From NCBI RefSeq assembly GCF_014649715.1, contig NZ_BMTO01000002.1, positions 62,001-126,000 on the forward strand: a stretch of DNA of 64,000 nucleotides. Direction: 5' to 3'. The stretch's first letter is position 1, and every line of letters starts with the position of its first letter. The position numbers and the translations under genes were made by a program. This document shows positions 7,192 through 16,438 of the stretch, piece by piece. Under the pieces are notes generated by a model. That model saw only the letters and a list, made by a program, of their open reading frames with translations. It was not told the origin of the DNA and did not search any database. This DNA comes from Streptomyces lateritius (GTDB lineage: Bacteria; Actinomycetota; Actinomycetes; Streptomycetales; Streptomycetaceae).

Positions 7192-9467
7192 ACCCCTTTC
7201 TTCTCGGAATGCGCCTGCTCTGGGGCGGCGGTCGTCGAGGACGGGCCCGTTTCCTGCTGATGGCCTTCGGTTGCTCCCTGGGCGTGGCCTGCCTCGCCGC
7301 CGTCCTCACGATCCCCGCCATCCTCGCCGCCCACGACGCCCGGTCCGCCGCCCGCCATCCGAGTCCAGTGCATGAGTATCTGCCCGGCAGGCCGACAAGT
7401 GGCATCGTGTACCTCACCCGCGAGGATTCCTACGGATCGCAGCGCCTGAACCGGGTATTCGTCGCGGCCCCCGCCTCGGAAGCGCATCGAGTACCCCCAG
7501 GCATCGACCGCCTTCCCGCGGCCGGTGAGGTGATCCTCTCGCCCCGGCTGCACGAGATCCTTGCACGCGAGCCCGGCCTGACCGGGCTGCTGCCCGGCAG
7601 AGTGACCGGCACCATCGGACCGGACGGGCTGGCCGGGCCCGACGAGCTCTACGCCTACATCGGCACGACCAAGGCCCAGATTCCGGATGCCTCACAGCTG
7701 CACCGCTTCGGCTCCCGCTGGCCCGCTGACACCGTCGTGGAGAAGTCCACGCTCGACATCCTGCGGTTCACCCTCGCCTGCGTGGTGCTGCTGCCCCTTG
7801 CCGTCTTCCTCTCCGTATGCGCCCGGCTCTCGGCCGAGTCCCGCGCCCGCCGGCTCGCCGCGCTCCGGCTCGTAGGCCTGAGCGTCAAGGACACGCTGCG
7901 GGTCAACGCCGGGGAGACCGTGGCGGCCGCCTTCCTTGGTGCCCTGTTGGGCGTCGGCGGGTACTTCGTCGTCAACGAGATCATGGCCCGGGTCGGCCTC
8001 CCCGGCCTCCACTGGTATCCAGCCGACGGATATCCCACGGCCCTCACACTGGCGATCTGTCTGATCGCCTGTCCCGCCCTGGCCTGGTTCGTCGGTCGCC
8101 ACCACGCCCGGGAAGCCGCCCTCACACCGCTCAACGTCCGCCGGACCGCCCAGCGCAAGCCGCCCAAGAAGTTCGGGACGCTGCTCCTGGTCCCGGGACT
8201 CGGCGTCATCAGCGGCTACTGCGTCGTGAGCATCATGGGGCGGGATCCGTCGGGTGGCTCCGCCAATACCTTCCTCGTACCGGCAGCGGTGCTGCTGACG
8301 GGGGCCGGGCTCGTCTTCGGCCTGGCCCCGCTCACCTCCTGGCTCGCGCGCCGGCTCGCCGGCTCCGTGCGTTCCCTCCCACTGGCCCTCGCGATGCGCC
8401 GGACGGAGGTGGAACCCGGCAGTTCCCTGCGGGTGGTCACCGGGCTCGTCCTGCTCGTCTACGCCACCTCTCTTACGCAGGGAGTCCTCGTGGAACTCAG
8501 CCAGGTCAGCCGCAACGCCTCGCCCGTTCAGGAGTACACCCTCGCCATCGGCGAACTGACGCCTCAGCAACGGGAGAAGTTGAGCCGCCTGAAAGGGGTA
8601 CGCGCCCATGCCATCGGCACGACTTCCTGGGTCCGTCTCGACGATGACGTCCACGACCGTTCGATCGCCGCGGCGGTCGGCACATGCGCACAGCTCGCCG
8701 ACTTCGCGAAAACGACGCAAGGCTGCGTCGACGGCAAGGTCCTCCGGCTCGTGGATCCCAGCAGGCCACTGAATGACGAAGCTCAGCCGGGTAGCACCTT
8801 TCCGTTTCTCCTGAGCAACGGAAAGAAGCTCCCCGTCACCGTTCCACGTGAGTCGGTCACCGTGGACAACTTTCCGGTGACTCACATCGCGGCCGCCGAC
8901 GTGCTCATCCCGCCTTCGCTTCTGCCCGTCGGCACGGTTCCCAAGGAGGGAGAGCTCGTCCTCACCACCGACTCCGCCCCACAGACCGTCCGCACCGCCC
9001 TCGACGGCATCGGGTCCATCGCCCCCACCGTCGCCGTCGAACCCGTCGGCATCAACGTCGACGCCCTGAGCCAACTCACCGTCATCCGCAGTCTCCTCGC
9101 CTCCGGCATGGTTCTCGGGCTCGTCATCGGGGTCGCCGCGTTCGTCGTGTCTGTCGTCGACCGGGCCATGGAGCGGCGGGGGCAGGTCACCGCGCTTGCT
9201 CTGCTCGGGGCGCGTAGGGCGACGTTGCGGGCCGCGCAGTGTGTGCAGGTGGTGCTGCCGCTCGCGGTCGGGCTGGGGGCGGCTGTCGTCACCGGGTGGC
9301 TCGCCGAGTCGAGTTATCTGATCACCGGCGGTGGGGCCGTGCACTGGGACTGGAGTGGGCTGCCGCTGCTGCTCGTCAGCTGCCTCGGGGTCATGCTCGC
9401 CGCCGCGGCCGCCTCGCTCCCCCTCGTACGTCGCCACGTCGATCCCGAGCACATCCGACGGGACTGA
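7188..9467 (+). CDS. FtsX-like ABC transporter permease
   Basis: 759 aa, coupled to the ATPase by an ATGA overlap. One membrane helix lies near residue 30, then an extracytoplasmic loop, then three helices around 185-310. A middle helix block at 320-420 is followed by a second large external domain (about 430-620), and three final helices lie between about 630 and 750. This duplicated FtsX layout is the standard Streptomyces export permease. Substrate is unknown; MacB-like systems act on envelope lipids, peptides or lipoproteins rather than importing nutrients. A hairpin terminator follows, so the unit probably ends here. Confidence 0.92.
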   Translation: MNPFLLGMRLLWGGGRRGRARFLLMAFGCSLGVACLAAVLTIPAILAAHDARSAARHPSPVHEYLPGRPTSGIVYLTREDSYGSQRLNRVFVAAPASEAHRVPPGIDRLPAAGEVILSPRLHEILAREPGLTGLLPGRVTGTIGPDGLAGPDELYAYIGTTKAQIPDASQLHRFGSRWPADTVVEKSTLDILRFTLACVVLLPLAVFLSVCARLSAESRARRLAALRLVGLSVKDTLRVNAGETVAAAFLGALLGVGGYFVVNEIMARVGLPGLHWYPADGYPTALTLAICLIACPALAWFVGRHHAREAALTPLNVRRTAQRKPPKKFGTLLLVPGLGVISGYCVVSIMGRDPSGGSANTFLVPAAVLLTGAGLVFGLAPLTSWLARRLAGSVRSLPLALAMRRTEVEPGSSLRVVTGLVLLVYATSLTQGVLVELSQVSRNASPVQEYTLAIGELTPQQREKLSRLKGVRAHAIGTTSWVRLDDDVHDRSIAAAVGTCAQLADFAKTTQGCVDGKVLRLVDPSRPLNDEAQPGSTFPFLLSNGKKLPVTVPRESVTVDNFPVTHIAAADVLIPPSLLPVGTVPKEGELVLTTDSAPQTVRTALDGIGSIAPTVAVEPVGINVDALSQLTVIRSLLASGMVLGLVIGVAAFVVSVVDRAMERRGQVTALALLGARRATLRAAQCVQVVLPLAVGLGAAVVTGWLAESSYLITGGGAVHWDWSGLPLLLVSCLGVMLAAAAASLPLVRRHVDPEHIRRD

Positions 9468-9477
9468 CAGCACGTCC

Positions 9478-9509
9478 GGCCGCCGAGGAGTTCCGCGCCC
9501 TCGGCGGCC
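9478..9509 (+). terminator. Hairpin terminator after the ABC exporter genes
   Basis: An 11-bp perfect inverted repeat (GGCCGCCGAGG and complement) with a 10-base loop starts 11 bases after the permease stop. There is no T-run, which is common in Streptomyces. Confidence 0.6.
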
Positions 9510-9747
9510 GCGTCGTCGTCCAGAACAGCCGGGACCGGTCCCCCTCAGGCCCTCAGGCCGCCAAGGTGTGGGAAGTGCGGCGGGTGATGCGGGGAGTGAG
9601 GGTGAGGGCCGCCGCCGTGGTGGGAGGCCGGTGGCAAGGGCCGGCCACCAGGGGAAGGCCGGGCCGAGACCGGTGCGGACCGTGACGCCCAGGGTCAGTG
9701 TGGCGCTCCCCTCGCCCGCCCCTGACATCGAATCTTCTCCCCAGCTC
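9510..9747. other. Region without a recognised gene
   Basis: About 240 bases between the exporter terminator and the aldo/keto reductase promoter. Open frames exist on both strands but show no recognisable domain and no convincing ribosome site; I see nothing else in it. Confidence 0.5.
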
Positions 9748-9778
9748 TTGCCTTGGAGTCCGCTCCAGCTCCTAGAGT
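9748..9778 (+). promoter_or_regulatory. MerR-family-type promoter for the aldo/keto reductase
   Basis: A -35-like TTGCCT (9748-9753) and a -10-like TAGAGT (9773-9778) are separated by 19 bases. The spacer holds the dyad TGGAG-TCCG-CTCCA. The overlong 19-base spacer with a central dyad is the hallmark of promoters activated by MerR-family regulators. No merR gene is present nearby. Confidence 0.65.
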
Positions 9779-9799
9779 GCGCGCCGAGGAGGTGCCTTC

Positions 9800-10855
9800 A
9801 TGCGCTATCGCGTACTCGGCGGAACCGGCATCGAAGTGAGCACGTACTGCCTCGGCACCATGATGTTCGGCGCCGTGGGCAACCCCGATCACGACGACTC
9901 GGTACGGGTCATCCATGCCGCGCTCGACCACGGCGTCAATTTCGTCGACACCGCCGACATGTACTCGGCCGGCGAGTCCGAGGAGATCGTCGGCAAGGCG
10001 CTGCGCGAGCCCCGGAGACGAGACGGTGTCGTCCTCGCCACCAAGGTCCACTTTCCGATGGGCGAGGGGCCCAACCGGAGTGGGAACTCCCGCCGTTGGA
10101 TCACCCGGGCCGTCGAGGACAGCCTGAAGCGGCTGGGCACGGACTGGATCGACCTCTACCAGGTCCACCGGCCCGACCACCGTACGGACATCGAGGAGAC
10201 CCTCTCCGCCCTCGGCGACCTCGTCGCCCAGGGCAAGATCCGGGCGTTCGGCTGCTCCACCTTCCCCGCCGAGGAGATCGTCGAGGCACACGCCGTCGCC
10301 GAGCGGCGCGGGCTGCGCCGGTTCCGTACGGAGCAGCCTCCCTACTCGCTGCTCGCGCGGGGCGTGGAGGCCTCGGTGCTGCCGGTGGCGCAGCGGTACG
10401 GGATGGGGGTGCTGACCTGGAGCCCGCTGGCGTCCGGGTTCCTGTCGGGGAAGTACCGCAAGGGGCGGTCGGTCGACCTGACCAGCGGGAGGCCCGCGCT
10501 GACCCCGCACCGCTTCGACCCGACGATCCCCGGCAACGCCGCCAAGCTCGACGCCGTCGAGCGGCTCGTCGCCCTGGCCGAGGAGATCGGCTGCTCGCTG
10601 CCCGAGCTGGCGCTCGCCTTCGCCGCCGCGCACCCTGCCGTGACGTCCGTGATCATCGGCCCTCGGACGCGGGAGCAGTTGGACGGGCTGCTGAAGGCGG
10701 CCACGCTCGTCCTCGACGACGACGTCCTCGACCGCATCGACGAGATCGTCCCGCCGGGCACGAATCTCTACCATCCTGACGGCGCCTGGCGCCCGCCGTA
10801 TCTGACGGACGCGACGCTGCGCCGACGTCCCGTGGGTGACCGCGCCGCCGGGTGA
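9800..10855 (+). CDS. Aldo/keto reductase
   Basis: 351 aa, NADPH-dependent oxidoreductase with a TIM-barrel fold. The catalytic tetrad is visible: Asp50 (NFVDTADMY), Tyr55, Lys82 (LATKVHF) and His123 (LYQVHRPD). The cofactor-binding segment near the C-terminus (VTSVIIGPRTREQLDG) is typical. GAGGAGG lies upstream of the ATG. The physiological substrate cannot be told; MerR-type control would suit aldehyde or quinone detoxification. Its stop overlaps the GTG of the next gene (GTGA), so the two are probably co-translated. Confidence 0.94.
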   Translation: MRYRVLGGTGIEVSTYCLGTMMFGAVGNPDHDDSVRVIHAALDHGVNFVDTADMYSAGESEEIVGKALREPRRRDGVVLATKVHFPMGEGPNRSGNSRRWITRAVEDSLKRLGTDWIDLYQVHRPDHRTDIEETLSALGDLVAQGKIRAFGCSTFPAEEIVEAHAVAERRGLRRFRTEQPPYSLLARGVEASVLPVAQRYGMGVLTWSPLASGFLSGKYRKGRSVDLTSGRPALTPHRFDPTIPGNAAKLDAVERLVALAEEIGCSLPELALAFAAAHPAVTSVIIGPRTREQLDGLLKAATLVLDDDVLDRIDEIVPPGTNLYHPDGAWRPPYLTDATLRRRPVGDRAAG

Positions 10856-12183
10856 GGTCCATGCTGGTCGGCATGGGTGCGAAGACGCGGGTGATCACAG
10901 GGGACGAACGCAGGGCCCGGCTGGCCGTACGCCACCGGCTGGCCGGCGGCGCGCGGGCGTCGAGCGCGGTGGAGGTGGTGAACTCCCTGGTGGCGCTGCA
11001 CGCGACCGACCCGGCCAGCGTGTTCCTGGCGGTGGGCGCGCGGTGCAGGGGCGGGGCTGCCGGCGCTGCGCGGGGAGCTGCGGGCGACGCGGGGGCGGCC
11101 CACGCCGCGCATGAGGTGGGTGACGCGCGGGGCTCGCGCGACGCGGGCCCCGTGGCGGATCTCGAACGGGCCCTGTACGAGGACCGGACACTGACCCGGA
11201 TGCACGGCATGCGGCACACGATCTTCGTCTTCCCGACCGCTCTGGTCCCCGCCGTGCATGCCTCCACCACCCGTGACGTCGCCACCCGCGAACGCGCCTC
11301 GCTCCTCAGGCACCTGACCGCCGGCAGCGCGTACGACGCCGACTGGCTCGCGGAGACCGAACGGCTCCTCCTCGCGGAGTTGGCGGTACGGGGAGAGGCC
11401 ACCGGGGCCGAACTGGGAGCGGCCGTCCCGCGCTTGCGGGCGGAGTACGTCTACGGGGTCGGTACCCGTCAGGAGGGCCCGCAGCCGCTCTCCAGCCGCC
11501 TCCTGCGCGTCCTCGGCATGGAGGGCCGGATCGCCCGCGGCCGGCCGCAGGGCGCCTGGACCTCCAGCCGCTTCCGCTGGACGCTGACACCGGCCCGCCC
11601 CGACCCGAGCGAAACGGACGCGCACGCCGAGCTGGTACGGCGGTGGCTCGCGGCCTCGGGACCCGCGACGGAGGCCGACCTGAAGTGGTGGACCGGGTGG
11701 AAGGTCACCGACGTCCGCAAGGCGCTGGCGGCGATCGGCACGGAGACCGTGGAGCTGGCGGAGGGCATCGGCCACGTCCTGCCGGGCGACACCGAACCCG
11801 TACCGGCGCCGGAGCCGTGGGCGGCGCTGCTGCCCGCGCTGGACCCGACGGCGATGGGCTGGCAGTACCGCGACTGGTACACCGACCCCGCCCACAAGGC
11901 GGCGCTGTACGACCGCAGCGGGAACATCGGGCCCACGGTGTGGTGGAACGGCCGGATCGTCGGCGGCTGGGCCCAGCGCCCGGACGGCGAGATCGTCTGG
12001 CGCCTCCTCGACGGCGCCGGTGAGGCGTCGGGCCAGGCGTCCGTCGAGGCGTCCGGCAAGGAGGCGCGGGCCGCGATCGAGGCGGAGGCGGCGCGGCTGG
12101 CGGGGTGGGTCGGCGACGTACGCGTCACACCGCGCTTCCGCACGCCGCTGGAGCGGGAACTGGCGGGCGGAGGCTCGCGATGA
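10852..12183 (+). CDS. Winged-helix DNA-binding protein, AlkZ/YcaQ-like family
   Basis: 443 aa from the GTG overlapping the previous stop; ATGs at 10861 and 10873 are alternatives. The family N-terminus is clear (ARLAVRHRLAGG, SLVALHATDPASVFLAV), followed by LYEDRTLTRMHGMRHTIFVFP and three tandem winged-helix segments. Relatives include AlkZ and YcaQ DNA glycosylases that unhook alkylated or crosslinked bases; many Streptomyces members are uncharacterised and glycosylase activity here is inference. Between the ARC and VADLERALYEDR segments (about residues 64-100) there is an Ala/Gly/Arg-rich insert that looks like an expanded loop. Confidence 0.85.
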   Translation: MRSMLVGMGAKTRVITGDERRARLAVRHRLAGGARASSAVEVVNSLVALHATDPASVFLAVGARCRGGAAGAARGAAGDAGAAHAAHEVGDARGSRDAGPVADLERALYEDRTLTRMHGMRHTIFVFPTALVPAVHASTTRDVATRERASLLRHLTAGSAYDADWLAETERLLLAELAVRGEATGAELGAAVPRLRAEYVYGVGTRQEGPQPLSSRLLRVLGMEGRIARGRPQGAWTSSRFRWTLTPARPDPSETDAHAELVRRWLAASGPATEADLKWWTGWKVTDVRKALAAIGTETVELAEGIGHVLPGDTEPVPAPEPWAALLPALDPTAMGWQYRDWYTDPAHKAALYDRSGNIGPTVWWNGRIVGGWAQRPDGEIVWRLLDGAGEASGQASVEASGKEARAAIEAEAARLAGWVGDVRVTPRFRTPLERELAGGGSR

Positions 12184-12326
12184 GCGGCTGATGGAGGCTC
12201 TGCGGGTGGATTTCGGAAGGAATCCGCGTCCGCCCCCGCGCGGTGTCGAGAATCGGCGCCCGGATCCGACGTCCCCTGTGAAAGGAAGCGACAACCGAGC
12301 ACGAGATCGATACCAGGGAGCACGTC

Positions 12327-12752
12327 ATGAAGTACCTCGTCATGGTGCAGGGCGCACAGGCCGACTACGAAGCCATGAAGGGCAAGGCCACCGCGCAGAG
12401 CCCCGCCTGGAGCGAGCAGGACCTTCAGGCCATGTTCGCCTTCATGAGCGCGATCAACGACGATCTGGCCGAGTCCGGTGAGCTGGTCGACGCGCAGGGG
12501 CTCGTCGAGCCCGCGCGGACCCGGTTCGTGACCGTCGACAAGGAGGGCAAGCCGGTGGTCACGGACGGGCCGTACGGGGAGACGAAGGAGTTGCTCGCCG
12601 GGTACTGGGTTCTCGACTGCGAGAGCCTGGAGAGGGTCACCGAGATCGCGGCGCGCGTGGCTCGGTGTCCGCAGCCGGCCGGGGCGCCGGAGTACCCGGT
12701 GGTGATCCGGCAGATCGACGAGCGCCCGGAGTCCGAGCTCTTCACCACCTGA
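12327..12752 (+). CDS. YCII-related (DGPF) domain protein
   Basis: 141 aa, ferredoxin-like alpha/beta fold. It starts MKYLVMVQG and contains the family motif in the form TDGPYGETKELLAGYWVLDC, close to the namesake DGPF. DGPF proteins are typically encoded beside ECF42 sigma factors, and one starts 11 bases downstream. Their enzymatic role is not established. AGGGAG precedes the ATG. Confidence 0.92.
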   Translation: MKYLVMVQGAQADYEAMKGKATAQSPAWSEQDLQAMFAFMSAINDDLAESGELVDAQGLVEPARTRFVTVDKEGKPVVTDGPYGETKELLAGYWVLDCESLERVTEIAARVARCPQPAGAPEYPVVIRQIDERPESELFTT

Positions 12753-12763
12753 TCCCGGGCAAC

Positions 12764-13999
12764 ATGACCGGCATGAGCGGTATGGGCAAGGAGGAGGCCG
12801 TCGAGGACCTGCTGCGCCGCCACGCGCCGCAGGTCCTCGGCGCGCTCGTGCGCCGGTACGGACACTTCGACGCGGCGGAGGACGCCGTGCAGGAGGCCCT
12901 GCTGGCCGCCGCCCGCCAGTGGCCGGAGAGCGGGACGCCCGACAACCCGCGCGGCTGGCTGATCCGGGTGGCCTCGCGGCGGCTGACCGACCTGTTGCGG
13001 GCGGACGAGGCGCGGGCCCGGCGCGAGGAGACGGCCGCACGCCTGGAACTCCGCGAGACCCGGGCCGCTCCGTCCGACGACGACACCCTCACGCTCCTCT
13101 TCCTCTGCTGTGACCCGGTGCTGGCGCCCGCCGCGCGGGTCGCGCTGACGCTGCGCGCGGTCGGTGGCCTGACCACGGCGGAGATCGCCCGGGCCCATCT
13201 CGTACCGGAGGCGACGATCGCGCAGCGGATCAGCCGGGCCAAGCAGAAGCTGAAGGACCGCCGCTTCCACCAGCCGGGGCCCGGGGACCGGGACGCCCGG
13301 CTCGCCACCGTGCTCCAGGTCCTCTACCTGATCTTCAACGAGGGCTACACCGCGACCTCGGGCCCCGACCTCCACCGCGCCGACCTGGCCCGTGAGGCGA
13401 TCCGGCTGACCCGGGCCGTGCGCCGCCTGCTCCCCCGGGAGGGCGCGGTGACCGGCCTGCTGGCCCTGATGCTGCTGACGGAGGCCCGCAGCGCGGCCCG
13501 TACCGGACCGCACGGCGAGCTGATCCCCCTCGACGAGCAGGACCGTACGCTCTGGGACGCGGCGGCGATCGCCGAGGGCACGGCCCTGGTGGAGGAGGCC
13601 CTGACGGAGGGCCCGCCCGGCCCGTACCAGCTCCAGGCGGCCATCGCGGCCCTCCACGACGAGGCCCGGCGCGCCGGGGACACGGACTGGCCGCAGATCC
13701 TGGCCCTCTACGACCTGCTGGTGGCCCGGTCGGCGGACTCCCCCGACCCGATGGCGGAACTCGGCCGCGTGGTCGCCGTCGCCATGGTCCACGGCCCCGA
13801 GTCCGGCCTCGCCGCCCTCGCCGCCCTCGAACCCCGCCTCCCCCACCACCACCGCCTTGAGGCGGTCCGCGCCCACCTCCTCGAACGCACCGGCGCCACC
13901 GAGGCCGCCCTCACCGCCTACCGCACGGCGGCCCGCCTCACCCTCAGCGTCCCGGAACGCCACTACCTGGAGACGAAGGCCGCTCGTTTGGCACGGTGA
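12764..13999 (+). CDS. ECF42-type RNA polymerase sigma factor
   Basis: 411 aa if started at the ATG at 12764; further in-frame ATGs lie at 12773 and 12782. Region 2 (GHFDAAEDAVQEALLAAARQWP, NPRGWLIRVASRRLTDLLR) and region 4 (LTTAEIARAHLVPEATIAQRISRAKQKL) are clear. They are followed by the long C-terminal extension with TPR-like helices that defines the ECF42 group. ECF42 factors lack a usual anti-sigma partner and are thought to be controlled through the extension, with the adjacent DGPF gene as target. The tight spacing supports an operon with that gene. Confidence 0.93.
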   Translation: MTGMSGMGKEEAVEDLLRRHAPQVLGALVRRYGHFDAAEDAVQEALLAAARQWPESGTPDNPRGWLIRVASRRLTDLLRADEARARREETAARLELRETRAAPSDDDTLTLLFLCCDPVLAPAARVALTLRAVGGLTTAEIARAHLVPEATIAQRISRAKQKLKDRRFHQPGPGDRDARLATVLQVLYLIFNEGYTATSGPDLHRADLAREAIRLTRAVRRLLPREGAVTGLLALMLLTEARSAARTGPHGELIPLDEQDRTLWDAAAIAEGTALVEEALTEGPPGPYQLQAAIAALHDEARRAGDTDWPQILALYDLLVARSADSPDPMAELGRVVAVAMVHGPESGLAALAALEPRLPHHHRLEAVRAHLLERTGATEAALTAYRTAARLTLSVPERHYLETKAARLAR

Positions 14000-14157
14000 G
14001 AGTCGTCGGGAATCCTGAATTCGCGTCCGAATTTCACATCCTCTCCTCGAACTCCCGCACCGGACGCTACGGTTCCCCTGGGGCGCCCAGATCGGGACAT
14101 CACCTTCTTCGCGGCCGTCCGTATCCGCCTACGGCGACCGCATGTCCAGGGGGACAC

Positions 14158-16320
14158 ATGCACGAAATGGTCAAGGGAGCCAATGTCGGCCTGGCCGCTC
14201 TGAGCGAGGACACGGGTTCCGTCATCGTGAGCCTGAGCTGGAGCAGCGCGACGGGGGACGGCGACGCGGACGTGTCCGTACTGCTCTTGGACAGCAGCGG
14301 CAAGGTCCGCAGCGATTCCGACTTCTACTTCTACAACCACCCGGCCGCCGATGACGGCAGCGTGCAACTACTGGGCAAGACCCCGACGGAGAACGGCAGC
14401 GAGGACCGCATCAGCCTCGACCTCACCGCCGTTCCCCACGAGGTGACCAGCATCGTGGTCGCCGCGAGCCAGTACAGCGCCCACGGCGCCACCCGCTTCG
14501 GCGACCTGGACGATCTGCGCCTGACCCTGGCCGATCGCGCGGGCGAGACACTGCTCGGTTTCTCCATCTCGGACGCCACGGTGGAGACCGCGTTCATCTT
14601 CGGCGAGTTGTACCGGCGCAACGAGGAGTGGAAGTTCCGTGCGGTCGGGCAGGGTTACGGCACGGGGCTCGCCGGTCTGGCGAACGACTTCGGCATCGAC
14701 GTCGTCGAGGACGACGACACGGAGGAGGGGCAAGAGGGCGAGGAAGGTGAGCAGTCCGGGGTCCACGCCGCTTCCCTTGACGGGTCCGACGTGGCATCAG
14801 AGGTGGTCGGCGGGGCGGTCACCACTGCTCCCCAGCCGCCGGCACTCTCCGCTCCCGCATCAGTACCCGGCCCCGTCCTCAACGCCGTCCCCGCCCAACC
14901 CTGCGCACCGGCACAGGAAGCAGCCGCAGTACCCGCCTCGGCGCCGGAACAGGCCCCGGCACCGGAGCGCCGCCGTGGACCGCGTACCGCCAAGAAGAAG
15001 GTCACGCTGCCCAAGGCAGCGAAGAAGTCCCTCGCCGAGAACGACTCCTGGAAGCCGGCCCGCCTCTTCCCCGTGCCGTCGTACAAGAGTGACCGGGAAC
15101 GGGAGGTACGGGCCACGTCCGTGCTGCTCTCGGTCATGGCCGAGGTACCCGAGTTCGGCCGTCGGCTCACTGCGGCCTTCGGCGCCCCGGCGGGTCGGAT
15201 GCAGACCTTCACCGAGGTCTCCCTCCCCCATGGCGAGAGCCCCAAGCGTCCCGACGGCGTGATCCGGGTGGAGCGTGCCGGAAAGCTCTGGACCGCTCTC
15301 GTCGAGACGAAGACGAACGGCAACGCCCTGAAGGCGGAGCAGGTCCAGAACTACATGGACATCGCGGCGCGTCGGGGCTACGAGGCGGTCATCACCCTCT
15401 CCAACGACGTCGCGCTGGAAGGCAGTCCGCTGGTCGACGTCAAGGTGGACGGCAGGCGCAAGCACAAGGTCGCGCTGTGGCATCTCTCCTGGGCCGAGGT
15501 CGCCCATCAGGCGCAGATGCTGATCAGGCACGAAGGCGTGGGGAACGCCGCGCACGCCTGGCTCCTGCAGGAGCTTCTGCACTATCTCCAGCACGAGAAC
15601 TCCGGCTGTCACGGGTTCCAGAACATGGGGTCCTCCTGGGTCCCCGTCCGCAACGGCATCGACACCGAGACCATCTGCCAGGGAGATCCCCGTGCGGTCG
15701 AGGTCGTCGAGAACTGGGAAAGGTTGATCCGCCAGGTCTGCCTTCGGCTCGGCGGTGAACTCGGCCAGAAGGCCCTCCCGGTGCAACGGGCCAAGCGCGG
15801 TACGGACCCGAAGTCCCGGCGGGCCGAACTCGCCGACCGGTTGTGCGAGGAGGGTCGACTGTCCGCGGAGGTACGCATCGACGGGGCCGACGGCATTCTC
15901 GCGATCACCGCTGATCTCCGGACGGGGAAGCTCCGGACCTCGGTCGATGTCCCGGCGCCCGACAGCGGCTATCCGCTCTCTGTGGCGAAGCGGCTCGTCC
16001 GCGTGCTCGCCGATGCCCCGGCAGACCTTCATGTGGAGACCTTGGTCGAGGGGCGGAACGGGCCGCGTGGCACTCTGGAGCGTTTGCGCCCGGAGCCCGG
16101 TGATCTGCTGCCGAAGGACGGCGCACCCATCGCCGGATTCCGTTTGTCCCTCTTCAAAGGGATGGGCGGCAGCCGCGGAAGCACCGAGTCGGGGTTCATC
16201 CGAAGCGTCGACGAGGCTGTCGACCGCTTCTACGCCGCAGTGGTCGCGCATCTCGCCCAGTTCGAGCGTCGCGCCGGTCGCGGCCGCACCGCGTCTGAGC
16301 CGGTCGGGGTGAACAGCTAG
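14158..16320 (+). CDS. TerD-domain protein fused to a PD-(D/E)XK nuclease-like domain
   Basis: 720 aa from the ATG at 14158 (CAGGGGGA upstream). Residues 1-185 form a TerD domain: MVKGANVGLAAL, SLSWSSATGDGDADVSVLLLD, DFYFYNHP, DLTAVPHEV and a FIFGELYRR ending. An acidic stretch (VVEDDDTEEGQEGEEGE), an Ala/Pro linker and a basic patch (RRRGPRTAKKK) lead to a second domain. There P365-D366 and E383-T384-K385 give the PD-X16-EXK arrangement of restriction-endonuclease-fold enzymes, followed by a helix with QVQNYMDIAARRGYEAVITLS. The last 200 residues are unassigned. TerD proteins belong to tellurite, phage and stress-resistance systems; nuclease activity is inference. It appears to stand alone, after a 158-base upstream gap. 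Confidence 0.85.
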   Translation: MHEMVKGANVGLAALSEDTGSVIVSLSWSSATGDGDADVSVLLLDSSGKVRSDSDFYFYNHPAADDGSVQLLGKTPTENGSEDRISLDLTAVPHEVTSIVVAASQYSAHGATRFGDLDDLRLTLADRAGETLLGFSISDATVETAFIFGELYRRNEEWKFRAVGQGYGTGLAGLANDFGIDVVEDDDTEEGQEGEEGEQSGVHAASLDGSDVASEVVGGAVTTAPQPPALSAPASVPGPVLNAVPAQPCAPAQEAAAVPASAPEQAPAPERRRGPRTAKKKVTLPKAAKKSLAENDSWKPARLFPVPSYKSDREREVRATSVLLSVMAEVPEFGRRLTAAFGAPAGRMQTFTEVSLPHGESPKRPDGVIRVERAGKLWTALVETKTNGNALKAEQVQNYMDIAARRGYEAVITLSNDVALEGSPLVDVKVDGRRKHKVALWHLSWAEVAHQAQMLIRHEGVGNAAHAWLLQELLHYLQHENSGCHGFQNMGSSWVPVRNGIDTETICQGDPRAVEVVENWERLIRQVCLRLGGELGQKALPVQRAKRGTDPKSRRAELADRLCEEGRLSAEVRIDGADGILAITADLRTGKLRTSVDVPAPDSGYPLSVAKRLVRVLADAPADLHVETLVEGRNGPRGTLERLRPEPGDLLPKDGAPIAGFRLSLFKGMGGSRGSTESGFIRSVDEAVDRFYAAVVAHLAQFERRAGRGRTASEPVGVNS

Positions 16321-16438
16321 ACCCGTTAGACCCGCTGGACCAGCTATCCAGGTAGAACCGCTTGGGGAGTGTCTGGGGCGGCCGACGAGGATCGCGCCGC
16401 CCCAGCAAGACGGTCCGTCTCGCTGAGGGGCGTGCGGA

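Noticed and set aside
12327..13999. DGPF plus ECF sigma pair as a new system
   Set aside because: This pairing is the known ECF42 arrangement.
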